From Kosakonia oryzae (GTDB lineage: Bacteria; Pseudomonadota; Gammaproteobacteria; Enterobacterales; Enterobacteriaceae), in contig NZ_CP014007.2 in NCBI RefSeq assembly GCF_001658025.2, positions 4,340,001-4,404,000 on the forward strand: 64,000 nucleotides of DNA. Reading direction: 5' to 3'. Under the pieces are notes generated by a model. The model was not told the origin of the DNA. It saw only the letters and a program-made list of their open reading frames with translations, and did no database searches. The position numbers were made by a program, and so were the translations under genes. Of the stretch, positions 19,844 through 28,973 are shown in pieces (positions within the stretch are counted from its first letter, which is position 1; each line of letters opens with the position of its first letter).

Positions 19844-21211
19844 ATGATCAGCGTATTCGATATTTTTAAAATCGGTATCGGGCCGTCCAGCTCGCACACC
19901 GTGGGTCCAATGAAAGCCGGTAAACAGTTCACAGACGATCTGATTGCCCGTGGCATCTTGCACGACGTAACCCGCGTCGTGGTGGATGTTTACGGTTCTC
20001 TCTCCCTGACCGGTAAAGGGCACCATACTGACATCGCGATTATTATGGGCCTGGCGGGGAATCTGCCGGATAGCGTCGATATTGATGCCATTCCGGGTTT
20101 TATTCAGGATGTTAATACCCATGGCCGCCTGCAGTTGGCCAACGAAGCGCACGAAGTGGAGTTTCCGGTCGATCAATGCATGAATTTCCATGCGGATAAC
20201 CTCTCGCTGCACGAAAACGGCATGCGTATTACTGCGCTTGCGGGCGAACAGGTGCTCTACAGCCAGACCTATTACTCCATCGGCGGCGGGTTTATCGTTG
20301 ACGAAGAACACTTTGGCCAGCCCACCAGCGCGCCGGTCGAAGTGCCCTACCCTTACCAAACCGCCGCCGATTTGCAGCGTCATTGCCAGGAGACCGGTTT
20401 ATCGCTCTCCGGGTTGATGATGAAAAACGAGCTGGCGTTGCACAGCAAAACCGAACTGGAGCAGCATCTCGCCCGCGTGTGGGAAGTGATGCAGGGTGGT
20501 ATCGAGCGCGGTATCGCAACGGAAGGGGTATTGCCTGGCAAACTGCGCGTTCCGCGCCGTGCCGCTGCGCTGCGCCGTATGCTGGTCAGCAGCGATAAAA
20601 CCAGCACCGACCCGATGGCCGTGGTTGACTGGATCAATATGTTCGCGCTGGCAGTGAACGAGGAGAACGCCGCCGGTGGGCGTGTAGTGACGGCACCGAC
20701 AAACGGCGCGTGCGGGATCGTGCCTGCGGTACTGGCGTATTACGATCGCTTTATCCGTCAGGTTAACGCTAATTCACTGGCGCGTTATCTGCTGGTCGCC
20801 AGCGCCATTGGCTCGCTGTATAAGATGAACGCCTCCATTTCCGGCGCGGAAGTAGGCTGCCAGGGCGAAGTCGGCGTCGCCTGTTCCATGGCGGCGGCCG
20901 GGCTGGCGGAGTTGTTGGGCGGCAGCCCGGCGCAAGTCTGTATCGCGGCGGAAATCGGTATGGAGCACAACCTCGGTCTGACCTGCGACCCGGTAGCAGG
21001 CCAGGTGCAGGTGCCCTGTATCGAGCGTAACGCGATTGCTTCGGTGAAAGCGGTCAATGCCGCGCGAATGGCGCTGCGTCGCACCAGTGAACCGCGCGTC
21101 TGCCTCGATAAAGTTATCGAAACAATGTATGAAACCGGAAAAGATATGAACGCCAAATACCGTGAAACTTCTCGCGGCGGGCTGGCGATGAAGATCGTGT
21201 CCTGCGACTAA
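19844..21211 (+). CDS. sdaB: L-serine deaminase II SdaB
   Basis: This 455-residue iron-sulfur L-serine dehydratase (E. coli SdaB 455) converts L-serine to pyruvate and ammonia. The N-terminal beta domain has I-G-P-S-S-S-H-T-V-G-P. The alpha domain has T-N-G-A-C-G-I-V-P-A, A-E-V-G-C-Q-G-E-V-G-V-A-C-S and L-T-C-D-P-V-A-G-Q-V-Q-V-P-C, which supply the cysteines for the catalytic 4Fe-4S cluster. It is the second gene of the sdaCB operon, closed by a terminator at about 21,222-21,250. Confidence 0.97.
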   Translation: MISVFDIFKIGIGPSSSHTVGPMKAGKQFTDDLIARGILHDVTRVVVDVYGSLSLTGKGHHTDIAIIMGLAGNLPDSVDIDAIPGFIQDVNTHGRLQLANEAHEVEFPVDQCMNFHADNLSLHENGMRITALAGEQVLYSQTYYSIGGGFIVDEEHFGQPTSAPVEVPYPYQTAADLQRHCQETGLSLSGLMMKNELALHSKTELEQHLARVWEVMQGGIERGIATEGVLPGKLRVPRRAAALRRMLVSSDKTSTDPMAVVDWINMFALAVNEENAAGGRVVTAPTNGACGIVPAVLAYYDRFIRQVNANSLARYLLVASAIGSLYKMNASISGAEVGCQGEVGVACSMAAAGLAELLGGSPAQVCIAAEIGMEHNLGLTCDPVAGQVQVPCIERNAIASVKAVNAARMALRRTSEPRVCLDKVIETMYETGKDMNAKYRETSRGGLAMKIVSCD

Positions 21212-21221
21212 TCCCGCATCA

Positions 21222-21250
21222 GATGCCTCGTTTTGCGAGGCATCTTCCTG
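21222..21250 (+). terminator. sdaB terminator
   Basis: A 9-bp stem (GATGCCTCG at 21222-21230 with CGAGGCATC at 21236-21244) with a T-rich loop is followed by TTCCTGATTTT, ten bases after the sdaB stop. Confidence 0.8.
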
Positions 21251-21322
21251 ATTTTGCCCTGCTTTATAGCCTCGCCAGGCATGCGATGATACCCTTAGCG
21301 GATGATTTCAAGGAGGGTATCT

Positions 21323-22075
21323 GTGGCTCATCTGCTCATTGTTGACGCACTTAATCTGATTCGCCGTATCCATGCGGTGCAAGGTTCACCTTGCGTTGAT
21401 ACCTGCCTGCATGCGCTGGAGCAGTTGATTATCCACAGTCAGCCAACCCATGCCGTCGCGGTTTTTGATGATGAGGCCCGTAACCAGGGCTGGCGCCATC
21501 AGTTACTGCCGGATTACAAAGCGGGTCGCCCTCCCATGCCGGATACCCTTCAGACGGAAATGCCATTACTGCGTGCGGCTTTCGAACAACGCGGGATCCG
21601 CTGTTGGGCAACGCCTGGCAACGAAGCCGACGATCTTGCTGCAACGCTGGCGGTGAAAATGGCGCAGGCCGGGCAACAGGCGACGATTGTCTCAACGGAC
21701 AAAGGCTACTGCCAGTTGCTCTCCCCGACGATCCGCATTCGCGACTACTTTCAGAAACGCTGGCTGGACGCGCCCTTTATTGCTCAGGAGTACGGGGTTA
21801 CGCCAGAGCAATTACCGGATTACTGGGGGCTGGCTGGGATCAGCAGTTCGAAAGTACCGGGCGTGGCGGGCATTGGTCCGAAAAGCGCAACGCAGTTGCT
21901 GAGTACGTTTCCAACGCTGGAGGCGCTATACGAAAACCTCGAAGCGGTACCGGAGAAGTGGCGGCAGAAACTGGAAACACACCGGGCGATGGCATTTACC
22001 TGCCGGGATGTGGCGCGTCTGCAAACCGATTTGCAACTTGATGGCAATTTACAACAGCTTCGCCTGACGCGCTGA
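21323..22075 (+). CDS. xni: Flap endonuclease Xni (exonuclease IX, YgdG)
   Basis: This protein of about 250 residues is related to the 5'-3' exonuclease domain of DNA polymerase I. Metal-binding acids are visible in [21 protein letters not shown] and V-S-T-D-K-G, and the helix-hairpin-helix region is [14 protein letters not shown] choose the GTG at 21323-21325, because AGGAGG (21311-21316) lies six bases upstream and the protein then starts (M)[10 protein letters not shown] like E. coli Xni. An upstream ATG at 21302 would place the ribosome binding site inside the gene. In E. coli the next gene is fucO; here it is not. Confidence 0.94.
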   Translation: MAHLLIVDALNLIRRIHAVQGSPCVDTCLHALEQLIIHSQPTHAVAVFDDEARNQGWRHQLLPDYKAGRPPMPDTLQTEMPLLRAAFEQRGIRCWATPGNEADDLAATLAVKMAQAGQQATIVSTDKGYCQLLSPTIRIRDYFQKRWLDAPFIAQEYGVTPEQLPDYWGLAGISSSKVPGVAGIGPKSATQLLSTFPTLEALYENLEAVPEKWRQKLETHRAMAFTCRDVARLQTDLQLDGNLQQLRLTR

Positions 22076-22090
22076 ACGCCAGCGGTATAT

Positions 22091-22126
22091 TGCCCACTTA
22101 GCCGGTAGCCGGTGAGTACGTGGGCA
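22091..22126 (+). terminator. Hairpin after xni
   Basis: TGCCCAC (22091-22097) pairs with GTGGGCA (22120-22126), with inner CCGG/CCGG pairing. There is no T tract on either strand, so it may be an mRNA-end structure rather than a proper intrinsic terminator. Confidence 0.45.
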
Positions 22127-22514
22127 GAAACGGCAAGTGCCTGAACCATGACGCTCAGGCCTTTTGAACGCCAGGTATCAGAATCAGCCATAAAAATAAT
22201 CCCCCTGCCAATAACCCCGCAGCGGCCATTGACTCCCCACCACTTGCTTCTGCTGCTGACCTTGATTGCCTTTATCTGCTGCATCCAGGCCGTTGTCGGC
22301 TCCGGCGCGAAAGAGGCGATGTGGTCGTTCGTCACGTTGATTCAGCACCGCCTTTTATGCCCTGAACTACAGCCGCATTCATAAGAATCTTTATCCACTG
22401 GATAAGGCATGGGTTCAGAGAGTTATTCCGTCAAAACTATCAACGTTAGCAGTTGTATAAGAACGGGAGCACCAGCCATACGGCAAAGTGAGAAAGCGGA
22501 GAACTGAAATGACA
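22127..22514. other. Gene-free junction between the xni block and the tRNA-Asp/dnaQ block
   Basis: About 390 bp in which I recognise no gene. A 78-codon frame on the plus strand (22148-22384) and an overlapping 171-codon frame on the minus strand (21820-22335, mostly antisense to xni) have no familiar motifs and lack good ribosome binding sites. The segment lies exactly where two blocks that are far apart in E. coli K-12 meet, so it may be scrambled intergenic DNA or a decayed remnant of an insertion next to the tRNA gene. Confidence 0.5.
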
Positions 22515-22544
22515 AAGGCCTGAATCATTGCTGATTCAGGCCTT
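22515..22544 (-). terminator. Terminator downstream of tRNA-Asp (aspV-like)
   Basis: A 12-bp perfect stem (AAGGCCTGAATC at 22515-22526 with GATTCAGGCCTT at 22533-22544) starts nine bases beyond the tRNA CCA end. On the minus strand it is followed by TTTGTCATTTC. Confidence 0.75.
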
Positions 22545-22552
22545 CTGAATAG

Positions 22553-22629
22553 TGGCGGAACGGACGGGACTCGAACCCGCGACCCCCTGCGTGACAGGCA
22601 GGTATTCTAACCGACTGAACTACCGCTCC
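22553..22629 (-). tRNA. aspV: tRNA-Asp (GTC)
   Basis: This 77-nt gene reads on the minus strand from GGAGCGGTAGTTCAG to CCGTTCCGCCA, with the CCA encoded. The anticodon stem-loop CCTGCCTGTCACGCAGG carries anticodon GTC. It is identical over its whole length to the tRNA-Asp at 34,500-34,576. It lies 132 bp downstream of the dnaQ stop codon on the same strand, as aspV does in E. coli. Confidence 0.98.
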
Positions 22630-22761
22630 GCTGTGTTCCCGTCAGGGAACGAGGCGCATATTACGTATTGCACCTGGTGCCGTCAACGCTTTTTCTTCTG
22701 TTTCTAATCATTTGCTGCAAAAATCATCTATACAGCAAATATTCATGCATAAGTACCTGAT

Positions 22762-23493
22762 TTAGCCGCGCCACAGGCAACTTCCGCCCTTTTTCTGCAC
22801 CAAATCCAGGCGCGATTCATGGGCTGCCAGCTCATCATCACTGGCTAAAACAACGCGCAGCTTACTGGCAGCACGGACAACGCGTTGGATCCCCACTTCT
22901 CCCGTCTGAGACTGCCCTTCGCCTTCCATCGAAAATTTCATCGATGTCTGGCCGCCGGTCATCATCAGATACACATCAGCAAGGATCTGGGCATCGAGTA
23001 ACGCCCCGTGCAGCGTACGTTTGCTGTTGTCGATTTCGTAACGAGAACAGAGCGCATCGAGGCTGTTGCGCTTGCCCGGAAACATTTTACGCGCCAGCGC
23101 CAGACTATCGGTGACCTTACAGAACGTATCGGTCTTTGGGATCCCGCGATTCAGCTTGCCGAACTCATAGTCCATAAAGCCGATATCAAACGATGCGTTA
23201 TGGATCACCAGCTCTGCGCCGCGAATATAATCGATAAATTCATCGGCGATATCGGCGAACGTGGGTTTATCCAGCAGGAATTCATCGGCAATACCGTGAA
23301 CGCCAAACGCTTCGGGATCGACCAGCCGATCGGGCTTCAGATAGATATGATAGTTATTGCCGGTGAGTCGCCGGTTGACGACTTCTACCGCGCCGATTTC
23401 AATAATTTTGTGCCCTTCATAGTGGGCGCCGATCTGGTTCATACCGGTGGTTTCGGTATCGAGGACGATCTGTCGTGTAATTGCAGTGCTCAT
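22762..23493 (-). CDS. dnaQ: DNA polymerase III epsilon subunit (proofreading exonuclease) DnaQ
   Basis: This 243-residue DEDDh 3'-5' exonuclease has ExoI L-D-T-E-T-T-G (Asp12, Glu14), an ExoII region with [10 protein letters not shown], and ExoIII with H-G-A-L-L-D-A. A clamp-binding Q-T-S-M-K-F-like peptide follows, then the C-terminal segment that binds the alpha subunit (W-R-G end). The start is placed at the ATG at 23491-23493 ([10 protein letters not shown]), matching E. coli, rather than three codons upstream. It is divergent from rnhA with 52 bp between starts. The catalytic alpha subunit dnaE is in the same window. Confidence 0.97.
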   Translation of the reverse strand: MSTAITRQIVLDTETTGMNQIGAHYEGHKIIEIGAVEVVNRRLTGNNYHIYLKPDRLVDPEAFGVHGIADEFLLDKPTFADIADEFIDYIRGAELVIHNASFDIGFMDYEFGKLNRGIPKTDTFCKVTDSLALARKMFPGKRNSLDALCSRYEIDNSKRTLHGALLDAQILADVYLMMTGGQTSMKFSMEGEGQSQTGEVGIQRVVRAASKLRVVLASDDELAAHESRLDLVQKKGGSCLWRG

Positions 23494-23545
23494 AGCGGCC
23501 ATTTATGTCAGACTTGTCGTTTTCAACTCAGGAAGTCTACCAGAG

Positions 23546-24013
23546 ATGCTTAAACAGGTAGAAATTTTCACCGACGGATCTTGTCTCGGTAACCCAGGTC
23601 CCGGCGGTTACGGCGCCATCTTACGCTATCGTCAGCATGAAAGAACCTTCAGCGCAGGCTACCGTCTGACGACCAACAACCGTATGGAATTGATGGCCGC
23701 TATCGTGGCGCTGGAAGCATTAAAAGAGCATTGCGAAATCGTGCTCAGCACCGACAGCCAGTATGTGCGCCAGGGAATTACCCAGTGGATCCACAACTGG
23801 AAAAAGCGCGGCTGGAAAACCGCAGAGAAAAAACCGGTGAAGAATGTCGATCTCTGGCAGCGGCTGGACGCAGCGCTCAGCCAGCACCAAATCAAATGGG
23901 AATGGGTCAAAGGCCATGCCGGGCACCCGGAAAACGAACGCTGCGATGAGCTGGCGCGAGCGGCGGCGATGAACCCGACCCAGGAAGACGTGGGTTATCA
24001 GCCAGAGGCTTAA
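23546..24013 (+). CDS. rnhA: Ribonuclease HI RnhA
   Basis: This 155-residue protein (E. coli 155) has the complete catalytic set Asp10 (F-T-D-G-S), Glu48 (R-M-E-L-M), Asp70 (S-T-D-S-Q) and Asp134 (R-C-D-E-L-A), plus the basic handle helix W-K-K-R-G-W-K. It degrades RNA in RNA-DNA hybrids. The start is the ATG at 23546 ([11 protein letters not shown]); an upstream in-frame extension would overlap dnaQ. Its stop codon overlaps the convergent yafS stop within the palindrome TTAA. Confidence 0.97.
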   Translation: MLKQVEIFTDGSCLGNPGPGGYGAILRYRQHERTFSAGYRLTTNNRMELMAAIVALEALKEHCEIVLSTDSQYVRQGITQWIHNWKKRGWKTAEKKPVKNVDLWQRLDAALSQHQIKWEWVKGHAGHPENERCDELARAAAMNPTQEDVGYQPEA

Positions 24014-24717
24014 GACTGACGCGTTGCGCCAACAGCCTGGCGCACCGGGGTTTTGTTACGGCTCTGCTTCATCGGGTTGAGCGTCAACGGAATGGTGCGT
24101 TTGCGGGCGACGATCAACTGCATGCACCCCAGCGCGGGTAAATGCGAGCTAAGCAGTTTACCGCCCTGCTTCGTCCATGGCAGCACGCGAAAACGGCTAT
24201 AATGTAACACTTCGAAATTGAGCAGTGATAACCAGTCGAACTGGCGCATCAGCGTAAACATGCGGCTTTTGACGGCTGGCGAGCGGCGAGCAAACGGTAC
24301 GGCCTTCGCCAGGCCGAGCAGGCTAATCGGATTAAAGCCGCTCATCACCAGCCAGCCGTCGTCAATCAGCACACGATCAACTTCCTGCAATAAGCGGTGC
24401 GGATCGGTACACCACGAAAGCGTGTGCGCCAGCAGGCAGGCATCAACGGATTTTTCCGCAAAAGGCAGATGCAGCGGATCGGCACGAACCTGCATTGGCT
24501 CGCCCGCTAGGGAAACATTCACCTGATGGGAAACGGCGCAACTTTCGGCATTGATTTCTGCGCTGAGATTGCCGATCTTAAGCAAATGAAAACCATACAT
24601 TTTTGCGAACCAGGGCTTGAGTTCTCCTTCCAGCGCCTCACGGTAATATGCGCCTTTGGGTAAATCATTCCAGCTAACGGGTGCTACGAATGTCTGAGGA
24701 GTCCTTGCCGGTTTCAT
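24010..24717 (-). CDS. yafS: Putative SAM-dependent methyltransferase YafS
   Basis: This 235-residue protein resembles E. coli YafS (240 aa), a class I methyltransferase-like protein of unknown substrate. Segments such as [22 protein letters not shown] and [17 protein letters not shown] are the usual post-motif II/III text of Methyltransf_11 proteins. The glycine-rich motif I is weak. I start it at the ATG at 24715-24717 ([10 protein letters not shown]), so it is divergent from gloB with a 33-bp gap. Confidence 0.9.
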   Translation of the reverse strand: MKPARTPQTFVAPVSWNDLPKGAYYREALEGELKPWFAKMYGFHLLKIGNLSAEINAESCAVSHQVNVSLAGEPMQVRADPLHLPFAEKSVDACLLAHTLSWCTDPHRLLQEVDRVLIDDGWLVMSGFNPISLLGLAKAVPFARRSPAVKSRMFTLMRQFDWLSLLNFEVLHYSRFRVLPWTKQGGKLLSSHLPALGCMQLIVARKRTIPLTLNPMKQSRNKTPVRQAVGATRQS

Positions 24718-24750
24718 CACCACCTTCCGCCACGCTTTGAGAGGTATTTT

Positions 24751-25506
24751 ATGAATCTTAACAGTATTCCCGCCTTCCAGGATAACTACATCTGGGTACT
24801 GAACAATGATAACGGACGCTGCCTGATTGTCGATCCGGGCGAAGCCGCGCCGGTGCTGCAAGCCCTTGAAGAGAAACAGTGGCAGCCGGAAGCCATCTTC
24901 TTAACGCATCATCATAATGACCACGTTGGCGGTGTGAAAGAGCTGCGCCAACGGTATCCCGACGTCGTGGTGTACGGGCCCTCAGAGACGCAAGATAAAG
25001 GTGCTACGCATATTGTTGCTGATGGCCAGGTCATTTCTGTTTTGGGGCACGAATTCTCTATATTCGCCACGCCCGGTCACACTTTAGGACATATCTGTTT
25101 CTTCAGCTTTCCTTATCTGTTTTGCGGTGACACGCTCTTTTCCGGCGGATGCGGCAGGCTTTTCGAAGGTACGGCAACCCAGATGTATCAATCGTTTTGT
25201 AAGATAAACGCCCTTCCGGATGAGACAGTCATTTGTTGCGCACACGAATACACTTTAGGGAATATGAAGTTTGCAATCAGTATCCTGCCTGAGGATCCTG
25301 CACTTAACGAATACTATCGAGAAGTTAAGGAGTTACGTGCAAAAAATCAAAAAACACTACCCGTAATTCTGAAAAACGAGCGTCGAATTAATTTATTTTT
25401 ACGAACCAAAGACATTGATTTAATTGAGGTAATCAACAAAGAAACAAATTTGCAACACCCTGAAGAGCGTTTCGCGTGGTTACGGGCAAAGAAAGATAAC
25501 TTCTGA
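24751..25506 (+). CDS. gloB: Hydroxyacylglutathione hydrolase GloB (glyoxalase II)
   Basis: This 251-residue metallo-beta-lactamase-fold enzyme hydrolyses S-D-lactoylglutathione to D-lactate and glutathione, the second step of methylglyoxal detoxification. The metal motif T-H-H-H-N-D-H lies at about 52-58; later ligands are in [15 protein letters not shown] and C-A-H-E-Y-T. From about 25,000 the codon use becomes visibly more AT-rich, with more ATA, TTA and AAA codons than its neighbours, and this continues into mltD. The protein still aligns with E. coli GloB to its end (F-A-W-L-R). Confidence 0.96.
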   Translation: MNLNSIPAFQDNYIWVLNNDNGRCLIVDPGEAAPVLQALEEKQWQPEAIFLTHHHNDHVGGVKELRQRYPDVVVYGPSETQDKGATHIVADGQVISVLGHEFSIFATPGHTLGHICFFSFPYLFCGDTLFSGGCGRLFEGTATQMYQSFCKINALPDETVICCAHEYTLGNMKFAISILPEDPALNEYYREVKELRAKNQKTLPVILKNERRINLFLRTKDIDLIEVINKETNLQHPEERFAWLRAKKDNF

Positions 25507-25580
25507 TATTTCCTGGTTGCCTTTTCTGAGCTGCCCCGTTATCATCGCTCGTCTTTTAAGCAACTACTATTGACACACAC

Positions 25581-26951
25581 ATGAAGGCAAAAGCGATATT
25601 ATTCGCCTCTGTCCTGCTCGTGGGGTGCCAGGCGTCTAAACACGACGGCACGGTCCAACAGCACGCACAGAGCCTTTCTGCAGCTGGTCAAGGGGAAGCA
25701 GGGAAGTTTACTAGTCAGGCGCGGTGGATGGACGATGGAACATTCGCCGCCCAGGATAACAGTGACTTGTGGACCTCCATTAGCGACGAGCTAAAGATGG
25801 GAATTCCGGAAAATGCCCGGATTCGCGAACAGAAACTGAAGTATTTAAGCAATAAGAGCTATCTCCACGATGTAACTTTACGGGCAGAGCCGTATATGTA
25901 CTGGATAGCAGGGCAAGTTAAAAAACGTAACATGCCCATGGAACTGGTACTACTACCCATAGTGGAGAGCGCTTTTAACCCACATGCGACGTCTGGCGCC
26001 AATGCCGCAGGCATTTGGCAGATCATTCCGAGCACTGGGCGAAATTATGGTTTAAAGCAGACACGCAGTTACGATGCGCGTCGTGACATTGTGGCGTCTA
26101 CAACAGCCGCACTCGACATGATGCAGCGTCTGAATCGTATGTTTGACGGCGACTGGTTACTGACCGTTGCCGCCTATAACAGCGGTGAAGGTCGTGTACT
26201 GAAGGCAATGAAAGCGAACAAAGCACGGGGTAAACCCACTGATTTTTGGTCGCTCTCACTGCCGCAGGAAACCAAAATTTACGTACCGAAAATGCTGGCA
26301 TTGAGCGATATTCTCAAGAACAGCAAGCGTTATGGCGTTAATTTGCCAACGCCGGACGAAAGTCGTGCCCTGGCGCGAGTCAGATTGAGCAGCCCGGTTG
26401 AAGTTGCTCAGTTGGCGGAAATGGCAGGCATCTCTGTGAACAAGCTGAAAACCTTTAACGCTGGCGTTAAAGGTTCCACGCTCGGTTCCGTTGGGCCACA
26501 GTACGTGATGGTACCGAAGAAACACGCCGATCAACTGCGTGAATCTCTGGCCTCCGGCGAAATCGCCGCTGTACAGCCAACCCTGGTGGCGGATAACACC
26601 CCGCTGACCAGTCGCAGCTACAAAGTTCGTTCAGGCGACACGCTTTCAGCGATTGCTTCACGCCTCGGCGTGACCACGAAGGATCTCCAGCAGTGGAATA
26701 ACCTTCGCGGCGCAAACCTGAAAATCGGTCAGAACCTGACGGTTGGCGCAGGCAGCAGCGCGCAGCGTCTTGCCCGCAATAGCGACAGCATTACGTATCG
26801 CGTGCGCAAAGGTGATTCGCTATCGAGTATCGCAAAACGTCACGGCGTTAACATCCAGGATGTGATGCGCTGGAACAACGATACGGATAATTTGCAGCCT
26901 GGCGATCAACTGACGCTCTTTGTGAAAAACAGCGCCACGCCGGATTCCTGA
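25581..26951 (+). CDS. mltD: Membrane-bound lytic murein transglycosylase D MltD
   Basis: The 456-residue lipoprotein has a type II signal ending at the lipobox L-V-G-C (Cys16). The SLT domain has catalytic Glu129 in P-I-V-E-S-A-F-N, followed by A-G-I-W-Q-I-I-P-S-T-G and A-A-Y-N-S-G-E-G. Two C-terminal LysM peptidoglycan-binding repeats lie at about 346-388 and 403-447. MltD cleaves glycan strands to 1,6-anhydromuropeptides at the outer membrane. It is followed by a strong terminator. Confidence 0.96.
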   Translation: MKAKAILFASVLLVGCQASKHDGTVQQHAQSLSAAGQGEAGKFTSQARWMDDGTFAAQDNSDLWTSISDELKMGIPENARIREQKLKYLSNKSYLHDVTLRAEPYMYWIAGQVKKRNMPMELVLLPIVESAFNPHATSGANAAGIWQIIPSTGRNYGLKQTRSYDARRDIVASTTAALDMMQRLNRMFDGDWLLTVAAYNSGEGRVLKAMKANKARGKPTDFWSLSLPQETKIYVPKMLALSDILKNSKRYGVNLPTPDESRALARVRLSSPVEVAQLAEMAGISVNKLKTFNAGVKGSTLGSVGPQYVMVPKKHADQLRESLASGEIAAVQPTLVADNTPLTSRSYKVRSGDTLSAIASRLGVTTKDLQQWNNLRGANLKIGQNLTVGAGSSAQRLARNSDSITYRVRKGDSLSSIAKRHGVNIQDVMRWNNDTDNLQPGDQLTLFVKNSATPDS

Positions 26952-26963
26952 TTTAAGCCCATT

Positions 26964-26996
26964 AAAAAAGCACCGTTCCCCACGGTGCTTTTTTTT
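26964..26996 (+). terminator. mltD terminator (probably bidirectional)
   Basis: The stem AAGCACCGT/ACGGTGCTT with a short loop (hairpin 26968-26990) is flanked by an A run at 26964-26969 and a T run at 26989-26996. It can therefore act on both strands between convergent mltD and yafD. Confidence 0.9.
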
Positions 26997-27010
26997 GCCT
27001 TTTCGTCCTG

Positions 27011-27811
27011 TTACTTCCCGGCTTTGCCAGGGCTAAACTCCACCAGCAATGGGTTATGATCCGACGCGCGGGTCACCAGAACTGAAGCTTCCTCCACGTT
27101 TAACCCGCGGTAAAAGATAAAATCGAGCGGTCGACCAAAGGCACGCCGGCGATTGTCGTCGGTAAAGCGCACCTGCCGCAGAGACATATCCCGGGTGAAG
27201 CGGTACAGAGCATTCATGCGCGGCCGGCTCCAGGCATTAAAATCGCCGGCCATGATCACCGGCCCGTTATGGCGCAATATCTGATCGCCAATTGGCAGTA
27301 ATTGTTTGCTGTAAACGTCCACGCCAAGACTGAAATTCACCGCATGCACATTCACGACCATCAGATTGCGTAAATCAGGCAACGGGTAAACCGTGACTAA
27401 TGCCGATTTTGCCAGCCGTAAGATCGGCTCACGTTCGCGTAACGGGCAGCAATAAACCGGATGCGCCGAGGAAAGTGTCATTACTCCCGAGGGGTGCTGC
27501 GGTAAAACAAAGGCGGGAACCTGGTCAGCAGCAAGATAGTTAGTGGTCGCAAACCGGACCAGCTCCGGCGTGGTTTGCGCTTCCTGCAGTAAAACCAGAT
27601 GTGCATCTTTACCAAAATTTTGCAGTACCGATAGCCACTCCGCGCGCTGCTGCTTGAAAATATTCCACACCAGAACACGGATTTTTTCGTCGCTGCTTAG
27701 CGGAACGCCTGCGGGCAGCGCCTTGCCAATACTCGCGAAAGATCCCGGCGGTAAAATTCGCTCCGCGGGTTGTCCGGCAACATATCGCATGGCATAGGTA
27801 TTTTTTGGCAC
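27011..27811 (-). CDS. yafD: Endonuclease/exonuclease/phosphatase-family protein YafD
   Basis: This 266-residue protein has the same length as E. coli YafD. EEP-fold motifs are visible: V-L-V-W-N-I-F-K near the start, [22 protein letters not shown] and A-S-D-H-N-P-L, which hold the metal and catalytic residues. Its substrate is not established. E. coli has yafE (a methyltransferase gene) between yafD and mltD; here only the terminator separates them. It is divergent from yafC. Confidence 0.93.
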   Translation of the reverse strand: MPKNTYAMRYVAGQPAERILPPGSFASIGKALPAGVPLSSDEKIRVLVWNIFKQQRAEWLSVLQNFGKDAHLVLLQEAQTTPELVRFATTNYLAADQVPAFVLPQHPSGVMTLSSAHPVYCCPLREREPILRLAKSALVTVYPLPDLRNLMVVNVHAVNFSLGVDVYSKQLLPIGDQILRHNGPVIMAGDFNAWSRPRMNALYRFTRDMSLRQVRFTDDNRRRAFGRPLDFIFYRGLNVEEASVLVTRASDHNPLLVEFSPGKAGK

Positions 27812-28040
27812 TTTCGGCTTTCAAACCTCTTTGATGTCCGCCCCTGCATCGGGTGGTCATTCAGTTATAGGGATTTTAACACCGAGTTTCAACGTTCAAT
27901 CACCAGAAAAACACCCTATGCTGGTGAGTAAGTACTTAGTGACATCACTAATGAATAGCCGTCGTGGCACCCGCTCTGGCAACATGGTTAAATAACTTAT
28001 GGATGAAAAATATCGTTGAAATGTTGCTACAGAGGCAATA

Positions 28041-28940
28041 ATGAAAACCACTTCAGAAGAACTCGCGATTTTTGTTGCCGTTGTTGAAAGCGGCAGTTTC
28101 AGCCGGGCTGCGGAACGCCTGGGACAAGCCAACTCGGCCATCAGCCGCGCGGTGAAGAAGCTGGAAAATAAGCTTGGGGTTAATTTGCTTAATCGCACCA
28201 CGCGCCAGCTCAGCCTGACCGAAGAAGGCGAGCGCTACTTTCGGCGCGTACAAAACGTCCTGCAGGAGATGGCGGCAGCAGAAACCGAGATCATGGAGAC
28301 CAACTCCACGCCCAGCGGTACGTTACGCATCGACGCCGCAACCCCTGTGGTGCTGCATTTTTTGATGCCGTTGATAAAACCGTTTCGCGAGCGCTATCCG
28401 GAAATCAAACTGTCGCTGGTCTCCAGTGAAACCTTTATCAACCTGATCGAACGTAAAGTGGATGTTGCGATCCGCGTAGGTAAACTGACCGATTCCAGCC
28501 TGCGCGCCCGTCCGCTGTTTAAAAGCTATCGCAAAATCATCGCTTCGCCGGAATATATTGCCCGCTACGGAAAACCGGAAACAGTGGAAGAGTTAAGCAA
28601 CCACGTCTGCCTTGGTTTTACCGAACCGGTTTCGCTTAACGTCTGGCCCATTGCCGCTGCCGATGGTCAATTGTATGAAGTGACACCAGATATTGCGTCG
28701 AACAGCGGTGAAACGCTGAAACATTTATGCCTGAGCGGAAATGGCATTGCCAGCCTGTCGGACTATATGATCGACAAAGAACTGGCGAGTGGGGAACTGG
28801 TTGATTTGCTGGCGGATAAGCGTCTGCCGGTGGAAATGCCTTTCAGCGCCGTTTACTACAGCGACCGGGCAGTGAGCACCCGCATCCGCGCTTTTATTGA
28901 TTTTGTCAGCGAGCATTTACCGCCGACAGTAGAGAAATAA
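28041..28940 (+). CDS. yafC: LysR-family transcriptional regulator YafC
   Basis: The 299-residue protein begins [20 protein letters not shown] and has the LysR winged helix-turn-helix over about 1-60 ([19 protein letters not shown]). A periplasmic-binding-like effector domain runs from about 90 to the end. It closely matches E. coli YafC (304 aa), whose target is not well defined. It converges on dkgB with 33 bp between stops, the E. coli arrangement. Confidence 0.92.
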   Translation: MKTTSEELAIFVAVVESGSFSRAAERLGQANSAISRAVKKLENKLGVNLLNRTTRQLSLTEEGERYFRRVQNVLQEMAAAETEIMETNSTPSGTLRIDAATPVVLHFLMPLIKPFRERYPEIKLSLVSSETFINLIERKVDVAIRVGKLTDSSLRARPLFKSYRKIIASPEYIARYGKPETVEELSNHVCLGFTEPVSLNVWPIAAADGQLYEVTPDIASNSGETLKHLCLSGNGIASLSDYMIDKELASGELVDLLADKRLPVEMPFSAVYYSDRAVSTRIRAFIDFVSEHLPPTVEK

Positions 28941-28973
28941 CAACGGGAGCGCAGGCTCCCGTTATTCCATCGC

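Noticed and set aside
22148-22384. A 78-codon frame with a hydrophobic stretch in the junction region
   Set aside because: No familiar motif, no convincing ribosome binding site and an overlapping frame on the other strand; kept only as a note in the junction entry.
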